DNA of 16,723 bases from Actinomycetes bacterium. GTDB taxonomy: Bacteria; Actinomycetota; Actinomycetes; Mycobacteriales; Mycobacteriaceae. The notes under the pieces were generated by a model, which saw nothing but the letters and a program-made list of their open reading frames with translations, searched no databases and was not told the origin of the DNA. The position numbers and the translations under genes are program-made. Position 1 is the first letter of the stretch. Each line of letters starts with the position of its first letter. Below are positions 7,108-13,029 of the stretch, piece by piece. The stretch is from assembly GCA_023461275.1 (NCBI GenBank), contig JAEYMI010000096.1, positions 1 to 16,723 on the forward strand. The letters are read 5' to 3'.

Positions 7108-8253
7108 TCAGGACTCGCTCCTCGCCGGTGCCGCCTCCGGTGCCGGCGCGTTGTGCGGGTGCGCAGTTCGCTGCTCAGGACCCTCCGACGTGATGTGCAG
7201 ATGCTGGTGGTGTTCACCGGTGAGCGGGAAGAACACGTCGACGTCGACGGCCGACGTCCCGCCACGATTGCCGATAATGTTCCAGATCAGCAGCACGGCC
7301 GTACCGATTCCGGCGAAGAGGCCCAGGCAGACCAACGCCCGGGTGTTGTCTGCGGCGGGAAAGTACAACGTGTTGCGGATGAGTTCGGCGCCACCACCGG
7401 TGGGCAGCCATTCACCGAGCTTCGCCCAGAACGTCGGCAGGAAGTTCCACGGAATGGATGCGCCCGAGATGGTGGCACCGATGAGGAAGTAGAAACCGCC
7501 GGACAACGATCCGACGGGACCGAACAACGTGACCAGACCCGCCGTCGACGCCGCGATGGCCAGCGACACCAGCATGTAGGTCGCAAACAGATGCCACTGA
7601 TCTGCCGAACTTCCGACGCCGAACATCGCGGAGAAGCCCAGCACGATCAACGCCGAGGCGGCCGCGTAGGCCACGAGCGCGGCGACGTGACCCAGGCCGC
7701 GTCGAAGTGATTGGGGCACACGGGGAACCAGGCGGCCAAGTCCCAGCGACGCGATACTCGCACCCAGCGAGATCACCTGCAGGATGTAGCCCAGTGATGC
7801 TCCGTTGATGTCGTCGGTGACCAGCGGGACCACATCGACGGCCACGGTCTGCGGCGCGGAGTTGGCCACATTGATCTCGGAGGCAACGGTTTTCAGTGTT
7901 CCGGCTGGCAGGGTACCGCCGGCTCCGGCGGTCACGGCCACCACGCCGTTCTGGGTGATCTCGAAACCACCGCTGGCGTCACGCTTCTTGATGGCATCGG
8001 TCATCTCGGCCATCGACGGGTAGGTGGTGACATCAAAGGAGCCGTCGGCCTCGAGCTTCTGCGTGATCGCCTCGGCCGGGGCGGCCGGCCCCACGACGCC
8101 GACCGGCACATGCCGTGGCGACGGCGAGTGCCCGACGCCGAGATAGAAACTGCCCAGGGCGAATTGGACGATGGCGCCGAGAACGACCACCGCCAGCAGC
8201 AGCCGCTGGTATTTGACTCCGAATTGCAAAGGTTCGTCGGACAGTATCGACAT
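7108..8253 (-). CDS. ABC-2-type / YhgE-Pip-like membrane protein with His-rich C-terminal tail
   Basis: This is a 381-residue integral membrane protein. It has one helix at about 18-40, a roughly 115-residue probable external domain (41-155), then about five helices (156-175, 188-210, 219-243, 248-266, 305-327). This one-plus-five layout with a large first loop is typical of ABC-2 permease-like and YhgE/Pip or DUF3533 proteins, which export or display small molecules or peptides. No ATPase is encoded nearby. The last 50 residues are hydrophilic, with six histidines between 348 and 367, and should be cytoplasmic. The ATG at 8253 has a GGAAGGAA ribosome site; the frame stays open upstream but that part overlaps the TetR gene. 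It follows TetR by 37 nt, so TetR probably controls it. The substrate is unknown. Confidence 0.75.
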   Translation of the reverse strand: MSILSDEPLQFGVKYQRLLLAVVVLGAIVQFALGSFYLGVGHSPSPRHVPVGVVGPAAPAEAITQKLEADGSFDVTTYPSMAEMTDAIKKRDASGGFEITQNGVVAVTAGAGGTLPAGTLKTVASEINVANSAPQTVAVDVVPLVTDDINGASLGYILQVISLGASIASLGLGRLVPRVPQSLRRGLGHVAALVAYAAASALIVLGFSAMFGVGSSADQWHLFATYMLVSLAIAASTAGLVTLFGPVGSLSGGFYFLIGATISGASIPWNFLPTFWAKLGEWLPTGGGAELIRNTLYFPAADNTRALVCLGLFAGIGTAVLLIWNIIGNRGGTSAVDVDVFFPLTGEHHQHLHITSEGPEQRTAHPHNAPAPEAAPARSES

Positions 8254-8290
8254 GGGGGTTCCTTCCGTGCGGCGCGAGCCGACGGGTTGG

Positions 8291-8977
8291 CTATGGGGCG
8301 TGCAGGCCGGCGACGTAGCCGTCGACGGCGATGCGGACCTGGGTTTGGATGTCGCTGAGGGCATCTCGGTCTGTGTGGGCACCGGTGGTCGGGCGCGCCA
8401 CCGCGAGGTTGGCGACGCCGAAGATCATGTTCGCCACGAGTAGTGCCCGGTCGGGGTCGGGGGTGAGCCCAAGGGCCTGGGCTTCGTCGGACAGTCGGGT
8501 GGCGATTCGTTGCTGCAGGTCGGCGACCAGCTCGAGCCCCTCGGCCCGGTAACGATCGTCGGATCTGCCGAAGAGCAGTTCACGTTGGTAGGCAGCACCA
8601 TTGGCGGGATGGGCGAAGGCGTACTCGAGGATCGGCTGCACTATCTGCACGATGGCGCGTGCCACGTCGGAGGTTTCGGCGGATCGACGCGATCCGTCGT
8701 CGAGGAGAGTGCGGAACTCGTCGTTGAGCACCATCAGCAGCAACTCGCCCTTGGATGAGGCGTACCGGAAGACTGTTCCGGCTGCGACGTCGGCGCGTTC
8801 GGCGACCGAGCCGGTGGAGACGGCGTCGAAGCCCTGCTCGGCGAAGAGTGACGCGGCGGCACTGAAGATCCGAGCCTGCTTGTCACGGGTGTTGCGTTCT
8901 CGCCGGCCCGCTGTCGGTGTCGATTCCCTTGATGCCGATCCTGTTGATGCCGATCCTGAGACCACGTCGTGTACCAC
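8291..8977 (-). CDS. TetR-family transcriptional regulator
   Basis: This is a 228-residue dimeric DNA-binding repressor. The TetR_N helix-turn-helix spans about residues 33-80: ARIFSAAASLFAEQGFDAVS, then SVAERADVAAGTVFRYASSKGELL. The C-terminal ligand-binding half (about 90-225) is helical and not conserved, so the inducer cannot be read. The first 25 residues are Ser/Gly/Ala-rich and encoded partly by a 15-bp tandem repeat. GTG at 8977 is taken as start; a second GTG at 8965 has better spacing (8 nt) from AGGTGG and may be the true start. It heads the minus-strand unit and lies 37 nt before the membrane protein gene. Two TGAG-N4-CTCA palindromes directly upstream suggest autoregulation. Confidence 0.92.
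   Translation of the reverse strand: MVHDVVSGSASTGSASRESTPTAGRRERNTRDKQARIFSAAASLFAEQGFDAVSTGSVAERADVAAGTVFRYASSKGELLLMVLNDEFRTLLDDGSRRSAETSDVARAIVQIVQPILEYAFAHPANGAAYQRELLFGRSDDRYRAEGLELVADLQQRIATRLSDEAQALGLTPDPDRALLVANMIFGVANLAVARPTTGAHTDRDALSDIQTQVRIAVDGYVAGLHAP
8929..8958. repeat. 15-bp perfect tandem duplication inside the TetR gene
   Basis: TTGATGCCGATCCTG occurs twice head to tail (8929-8943 and 8944-8958). Being a multiple of three, it keeps the frame and encodes two pentapeptides in the disordered N terminus (SGSAS, TGSAS) before the DNA-binding domain. It could vary between strains by slippage. Confidence 0.85.
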
Positions 8978-8986
8978 CTGCCTTTC

Positions 8987-9018
8987 ATGAGTCGGCTCAA
9001 AAAATGAGCGTACTCATT
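8987..9018 (-). promoter_or_regulatory. Tandem TetR operator sites
   Basis: Two palindromes share TGAG-N4-CTCA. Site 1 is ATGAG-TCGG-CTCA (8987-8999). Site 2 is the longer AATGAG-CGTA-CTCATT (9003-9018). Their centres are 17 bp apart. Site 1 ends about 10 nt from the TetR start codon and site 2 covers the likely -10 box. Such paired sites next to a TetR gene are the normal signature of autoregulation. Confidence 0.75.
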
Positions 9019-9034
9019 AATTTGGCGTCAGCAA
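9007..9034 (-). promoter_or_regulatory. Promoter of the TetR-membrane protein unit
   Basis: On the minus strand, TTGCTG (+ coordinates 9029-9034) and TACGCT (9007-9012) are separated by 16 bp, a plausible -35/-10 pair. The -10 lies inside operator site 2, so bound repressor would block RNA polymerase. The -35 matches consensus only partly. Confidence 0.5.
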
Positions 9035-9154
9035 TTCAGAACGGGCGTTTGACGGGCAGCAGGTGACGAAGGCTACGCCGGAACAGCGCACATGAAGGCC
9101 ATCACCTTGCGGCGAAAAATGCCAGGTAGGGGGCGTGCGTGCAGTCGCGGACTG

Positions 9155-9634
9155 TCACAAACCGGGCGTGCGGGCCGGTGGTGCCGATCGGGTGGCGGCG
9201 CCGGGTACCGCCGGGAGTCCGCATCGCACCCACTGCGCGACGAGGACGATGTGAGCGGCCGCGGCGAGCAACAACCACACACATGTCGCACCGTTGTTGG
9301 CGGTTTGCAGGGCCCAATACCCAAACACCGTCAGTGGGACACCGATGCCGCTCAGCACCGCGGCAACCCAGCACGGCGCGAAGTGTCGTCGGATGACGGC
9401 CACCGTCGACACCGCAGCTGCGGCGAAACCCAATCCCACCGCGATACCGGCTAGCGGGCAATCGTGGTCGGTGACCGCCGATACCCACGTGCCCAGAGAA
9501 GCCACGGCGAGGGCGGCGAGCGCAACCCAGATCGTGATCACCGAGCCGCGACGCAATGGGACCTCGGCGAGTACCGCGCGTTCGATCCGGCGCAGCGACT
9601 TCACCAGTGCGGCATCGAGCTCAGTTGTTGACAT
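9155..9634 (-). CDS. Small four-helix membrane protein, function unknown
   Basis: The 159-residue protein has an amphipathic N terminus (SLRRIERAVLAEVPLRRG) and four hydrophobic segments at about 33-55, 62-82, 89-109 and 114-137, with a short Ala/Pro-rich tail. Many residues are Ala, Val and Leu, with Cys59, Cys88, Cys117 and Cys138 at or near membrane boundaries. I do not recognise the family. The ATG at 9634 has GAGGAC about 9 nt upstream. It lies on the same strand as the flanking genes. It is separated from the upstream hydrolase by a 164-nt gap that contains a perfect palindrome, and from TetR by 177 nt, so it probably has its own promoter. A small CAGTC-GCG-GACTG palindrome (9142-9154) abuts its stop codon. 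Confidence 0.65.
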   Translation of the reverse strand: MSTTELDAALVKSLRRIERAVLAEVPLRRGSVITIWVALAALAVASLGTWVSAVTDHDCPLAGIAVGLGFAAAAVSTVAVIRRHFAPCWVAAVLSGIGVPLTVFGYWALQTANNGATCVWLLLAAAAHIVLVAQWVRCGLPAVPGAATRSAPPARTPGL

Positions 9635-9694
9635 GCGGGTCCGTCCTCACGCGCGCGTTTGGTCCCCCGAGCGTAGGGCAGGCAGGCGATCGAT

Positions 9695-9715
9695 ATGAGG
9701 GACCAAATCCCTCAT
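9695..9715. promoter_or_regulatory. Palindromic operator candidate upstream of the small membrane protein
   Basis: Perfect 8-bp arms ATGAGGGA (9695-9702) and TCCCTCAT (9708-9715) flank a 5-nt spacer. The core GGGACCAAA (9699-9707) is also found inverted as TTTGGTCCC at 9658-9666, giving a second related half-site 24-30 nt from the membrane-protein ATG. The position, 61-81 nt upstream of the start, suits a transcription factor site. The GGGAC half-sites resemble DosR-type boxes only loosely. A hairpin after the hydrolase gene is the alternative role. Confidence 0.45.
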
Positions 9716-9762
9716 CGCCGACGCCAGACGTCCCTAACGATCGCGCCGCCCGACATCGACCT

Positions 9763-9803
9763 GGTCTGGGGGTATAGGTCAGGGGATATAGGTCTGGGCT
9801 ACA
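9763..9803. repeat. Imperfect 14-bp tandem repeat over the hydrolase stop codon
   Basis: Three near copies lie in a row: GGTCTGGGGGTATA (9763-9776), GGTCAGGGGATATA (9777-9790) and GGTCTGGGCTACA (9791-9803). The third contains the minus-strand stop codon of the alpha/beta hydrolase. The first two differ at two positions. This looks like local duplication of the gene end, with no evident function. Confidence 0.65.
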
Positions 9804-10551
9804 GGTACGGGTCAACCCACGCGCTGATGATGCGTGCCGCCCGGGCGGCCTGGTTCTTGCCGACCAGCAGGTGATCGGCGCCTTCGAGGGAGACGAAGCT
9901 GCGTGGGTGACGTGCGGTGCGGAAGATGTCGGAGGCGTTCTGGATGCCGACGGTGTTGTCGGTGGGTGAATGCAACACCATCAATGGCCGCTTGAGTCCG
10001 CGGATACAGTGCCTCAGATCGGCGTTGCGGACGTCTTCGATGAAGTGACGTTTGAGGGTCAGCGCCTTGCCGCCGACGAAGAACGGTGCCTCACCGTCGC
10101 GTTCGATCCGATCGACAAGCGAATCATAGTTGTGCTCAACATGACTCGGATCAAACGGCGCGGCCACGCTGGCCACAGCGCTCACCGTCGGGCAGCGTTC
10201 GGCGGCCGCTATCACCGCGGCGCCACCCCACGAATGCCCCACCAGCAGCTTCACCTCTCGGCCCGTCGAGTTCATGAATTCGACGGCGAGCGCCGTGTCG
10301 GCGACCTTGTGGGAGAACGATCCGTCGCCCCAGTCGCCGTCGGAGTCGGCAATGCCGAGGTTGTCGAATCGCAGTACCCCGATGCCGTCGGCGGCGAGTT
10401 GTTTGCACATCCGGCTCGCCGCCGGACAGTCCTTGCCGAGGGTGAATCCATGCGAGAACACCGCCCATCCGCGCGGTTCCTCGGCCGGTACGTCGATGAG
10501 CCCGGAAAGCATTGGACCAGAATGGCTTTGAAACTTCACCCGCTCGGCCAT
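9799..10551 (-). CDS. Cytoplasmic alpha/beta hydrolase (related to hydrolase half of OsmC fusions)
   Basis: This is a 250-residue alpha/beta hydrolase with a readable triad: Ser107 in GHSWGG (105-110), Asp198 in HSPTDNTV and His227 in GADHLLVG. SHGFTLGKD at 33-41 supplies the oxyanion region, and VLRFDNLGIADSDGD at 59-73 is typical of the family. The pattern, including KDCPAASR and SFSHKVAD, matches the N-terminal half of bifunctional alpha/beta hydrolase-OsmC proteins, but here the protein ends after the hydrolase fold and no OsmC domain follows. There is no signal peptide, so it acts in the cytoplasm; the substrate is unknown (ester or thioester). The ATG at 10551 is supported by the family N terminus, although no clear Shine-Dalgarno precedes it. 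It diverges from DUF1206 across 193 nt, where only a small ACCCG-TGTC-CGGGT palindrome (10566-10579) stands out. Confidence 0.85.
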   Translation of the reverse strand: MAERVKFQSHSGPMLSGLIDVPAEEPRGWAVFSHGFTLGKDCPAASRMCKQLAADGIGVLRFDNLGIADSDGDWGDGSFSHKVADTALAVEFMNSTGREVKLLVGHSWGGAAVIAAAERCPTVSAVASVAAPFDPSHVEHNYDSLVDRIERDGEAPFFVGGKALTLKRHFIEDVRNADLRHCIRGLKRPLMVLHSPTDNTVGIQNASDIFRTARHPRSFVSLEGADHLLVGKNQAARAARIISAWVDPYL

Positions 10552-10744
10552 GAGGTCAGCGTTCTACCCGTGTCCGGGTGGTCGTGTGCGTGTTCATCAG
10601 CTGGCCCCTCCGTGGCGATGGTGGGGGTCAACGATACTGCGCGGCCACCTGTTGCGCCGGGTGACCTTGCCGTTCGGGTCCAGCACGGCGCAGCGTCTGG
10701 TACGGCTTGAAGAACATCGGAAATCCACTTCGGGGAGTGATCGA

Positions 10745-11557
10745 ATGATGAATGCGAGCCCGGTCGATGCCGTCCGGCAGGCGACCCACAGCGACTGGTT
10801 CGAACGACTTGCTCGTGCAGGCCACGTGGTCAGCGGACTGTTACACCTGCTCATCGCCTACATCGTCGCGCGGCTGGCGTTCGGCGATCCAGGCAATGCC
10901 GATCAGTCCGGGGCGCTCGGCCTGTTCTCCACGTCGGGTGAGGGACGCGCGGCATTGTGGGTGGCGGTCATCGCGTTTGTCGCGATGGCGTTGTGGCGGC
11001 TGGCCGAGGTGATCGTCGGACCGCATCCGTCGGATCCGCGCGCCGACGACGACACCGGGGTCATCGATCGCGTCAAGGCCGGTTCGCTCGCGGTGGTGTA
11101 CGTGGCATTCGCATGGTCGGCCGCGCAGTTCGCGCTCGGGCAGGGCAAGTCCAGCGGTCAACAGAACGCAGGCATCAGCGCGCAGCTGATGGGATCGACG
11201 TTCGGCAAACTCGTGCTGGTGGTGGCCGGTATCGTGGTCACCGCCGTCGGCGGGTATCACGTCTACAAGGGTGTGACACAGTCGTTTTGGGACGACCTCA
11301 AAGTGCGCGACAACCCGGCCGTCCGGATCACCGGCATCGTGGGCTACGTGGCCAAGGGACTCGTGCTGGCCGGCGCGGGCATCCTCGTCATCGTCGCCGC
11401 GATCACCGCCGACCCGTCAAAGGCCACCGGCGTCGACGGTGCGGTGAAGACCGTCGCCGGATGGCCGGCCGGGCAGTTACTGCTCATCCTCGCCGCGGTG
11501 GGCCTGGCCGCCTACGGCATCTACTGTTTCGTAATGGCGCGGTTTGCGCGAATGTAG
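10745..11557 (+). CDS. DUF1206 family membrane protein
   Basis: This 270-residue integral membrane protein has three similar modules of two helices each. Each begins with an Arg/Lys-Ala-Gly or Gly-Tyr turn (ARAGHVVSGLLHLLIA near 23-38, VKAGSLAVVYVAFAWSAAQFAL near 110-131, VGYVAKGLVLAGAGILVIVA near 198-217), which is the DUF1206 signature. No enzymatic motif is visible and the family has no established function. ATG codons at 10745 and 10748 are adjacent; the first lies 7 nt from GGGGAG and is preferred. The frame stays open upstream to 10550, but that region is the intergenic gap. The amine oxidase gene starts 25 nt after the stop, so the two may be partly co-transcribed, although the oxidase seems to have its own -10. 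Confidence 0.88.
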   Translation: MMNASPVDAVRQATHSDWFERLARAGHVVSGLLHLLIAYIVARLAFGDPGNADQSGALGLFSTSGEGRAALWVAVIAFVAMALWRLAEVIVGPHPSDPRADDDTGVIDRVKAGSLAVVYVAFAWSAAQFALGQGKSSGQQNAGISAQLMGSTFGKLVLVVAGIVVTAVGGYHVYKGVTQSFWDDLKVRDNPAVRITGIVGYVAKGLVLAGAGILVIVAAITADPSKATGVDGAVKTVAGWPAGQLLLILAAVGLAAYGIYCFVMARFARM

Positions 11558-11568
11558 TTTGTTCGTGC

Positions 11569-11583
11569 TAGATAATGGCGAGA
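11569..11583 (+). promoter_or_regulatory. Probable -10 box for leaderless amine oxidase mRNA
   Basis: TAGATAAT (11569-11576) contains GATAAT, five of six bases of the TATAAT consensus, ending 6 nt before the ATG at 11583. Transcription would start at or next to the A of ATG, so the mRNA would be leaderless. GGCGAG directly abuts the ATG and is too close to serve as a Shine-Dalgarno. No good -35 is seen at normal spacing. The box lies in the 25-nt gap after DUF1206. Confidence 0.45.
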
Positions 11584-12896
11584 TGAACACCATCGTTGTC
11601 GGCGCGGGCGTCGCCGGACTCACCGCGGCACGGCTGCTCCAGCGGCGCGGCCATCAGGTGGTGGTGCTGGAGGCGCGCGACCGGATCGGCGGACGCCTGC
11701 ACACCGATCACACCGGCGGCCGCATCACCGATCTCGGCGCCTCGTGGATTCACGGCATCCAGGACGCGCCGCTGTTCGCCACCACCGAGGCGTTCGGGAT
11801 GCGCTACGTCGAATTCACCGCCGGCAGTTACCAACCCGACGGCCGTCCGATGGTCTATTACGGACCCGACGGCACCCGGCTGTCCGACGACGCCGCGGCC
11901 GCGTTCGCTGCGGACGTCCATGCCGTCGACGAGGTGCTCGGCCCGATCATCGCCGCATCGGAACCGGGGACCTCCTACGGCACCGCCGCGGATGATGCCC
12001 TGTCCCAACTGGATTGGGACACCGCGCGATCCGACCGGGTACGCGAGTTCCTGCGGCATCGGACCGAGGAGCAATACGGTGCGTGGATCGACGACCTGGA
12101 CGCCCATGGACTCGACGACGACGCCACGCTCGGCGACGAGGTGGTGTTCCCCGACGGCTACGACGAGCTCGCCGCAGGCCTGGCCGACGGGCTCGACATC
12201 CGGCTGGGCCAACCGGTCACCCAGGTGCTGTGGAAACCCACCGGCGTCGAGGTGCGTACCGGGCTGCGTTCGTTCAGCGCGCAGACCGCGATCGTCACCG
12301 TGCCCGTCGGGGTACTCAAATCCGAGTCGTTCACCATCGAACCACCGCTTCCCGAACCTGTTGCGGGAGCAGTTGATCGGTTGGAGATGAATGCATTCGA
12401 GAAGGTCTTCCTCCGGTTCCCGCAGAAGTTCTGGGACGACGGCATGTACGTGATCCGACGACAAGGTGACGCCGCAGCGCAGTGGCACTCCTGGTATGAC
12501 CTCACCGCACTGCACGACGAGCCGACGCTGCTGACCTTCGCCGCCGGACCGACCGCGCAGACCGTCCGGCGCTGGTCCGACGACGAGATCGTCGAGTCGG
12601 TGATCGGCGCCCTGCGCGAGATCTACGGTGCCGCAGTGCAGCCGCCCACCCACGTGAATATCACGCGGTGGCAGGATGATCCGTTCGCCCGTGGCTCGTA
12701 CGCATACATGACGCTGGGCTCGACCACCGCCGACCACGATGCGATGGCCACGCCCGTCGGCGGAGTCCTGCATTTGGCCGGTGAGGCGACGTGGACCGAC
12801 GATCCCGCGACCGTCACCGCCGCACTGATGTCCGGGCACCGGGCGGCGCAGAACGCGACCGGCGAAACCATCAAGCTCGAAGAGCTGTGGACCTAG
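11583..12896 (+). CDS. FAD-dependent amine oxidase (polyamine oxidase/monoamine oxidase-like)
   Basis: This 437-residue flavoenzyme is expected to oxidise primary or secondary amines, possibly polyamines, to imines and then aldehydes, with H2O2 release. The N-terminal Rossmann motif is VVGAGVAG at 5-12, with ribose-binding Glu30 followed by ARDRIGGRLHT. DLGASWIHG at 50-58 is the next FAD contact. FEKVFLRFPQKFW at 272-284 supplies the likely active-site Lys274, equivalent by position to the lysine next to FAD N5 in LSD1 and maize PAO. WQDDPFARGSYAY at 363-375 and LHLAGEAT at 396-403 are the C-terminal signatures. There is no signal peptide. The ATG at 11583 begins the homology; an in-frame GTG at 11544 overlaps DUF1206 and is unlikely. 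It converges on the carboxylic acid reductase gene. The substrate cannot be read from sequence. Confidence 0.9.
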   Translation: MNTIVVGAGVAGLTAARLLQRRGHQVVVLEARDRIGGRLHTDHTGGRITDLGASWIHGIQDAPLFATTEAFGMRYVEFTAGSYQPDGRPMVYYGPDGTRLSDDAAAAFAADVHAVDEVLGPIIAASEPGTSYGTAADDALSQLDWDTARSDRVREFLRHRTEEQYGAWIDDLDAHGLDDDATLGDEVVFPDGYDELAAGLADGLDIRLGQPVTQVLWKPTGVEVRTGLRSFSAQTAIVTVPVGVLKSESFTIEPPLPEPVAGAVDRLEMNAFEKVFLRFPQKFWDDGMYVIRRQGDAAAQWHSWYDLTALHDEPTLLTFAAGPTAQTVRRWSDDEIVESVIGALREIYGAAVQPPTHVNITRWQDDPFARGSYAYMTLGSTTADHDAMATPVGGVLHLAGEATWTDDPATVTAALMSGHRAAQNATGETIKLEELWT

Positions 12897-12905
12897 GGTC
12901 GCGGC

Positions 12906-13019
12906 GGTTTCGATACTCCGCTCGCAAGCTCGCGGCACTCAACCAGCAGCACGACGTACTCCACCGCTGACCGAGTAGCGCGAGTGAGCGAAGCGAGCCC
13001 GCGGCGTATCGAGATCACC
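12906..13019. repeat. REP-like palindromic intergenic element
   Basis: A left arm reading GGTTTCGATAC, CCGCTCGC, GCTCGCGG, then ACTCAACCAGC (12906-12947) is answered by an imperfect inverted right arm (12966-13019) with GAGTAGCG, GCGAAGCGAGC and GTATCGAGATC. This GATAC/CTCGC/ACTCAACCAGC vocabulary is a well-known dispersed intergenic palindrome in Gordonia, Rhodococcus and related actinobacteria. It fills the 133-nt gap between two convergent genes, where it may also help end transcription. No gene is visible in the gap. Confidence 0.75.
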
Positions 13020-13029
13020 GCCCACACCC

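Noticed and set aside
9695..9715. DosR (dormancy regulon) box
   Set aside because: The GGGAC half-sites are suggestive, but the spacing is one base short and flanking positions do not match the consensus; kept only as a generic palindrome.
11568..12938. Long minus-strand open frame opposite the amine oxidase
   Set aside because: High-GC antisense frame with no domain; the plus strand carries all flavin amine oxidase motifs.
12906..13019. Insertion sequence or CRISPR-like repeat between the amine oxidase and car
   Set aside because: There is one imperfect inverted pair only, with no spacers, transposase or direct target duplication; it fits the dispersed actinobacterial palindrome.
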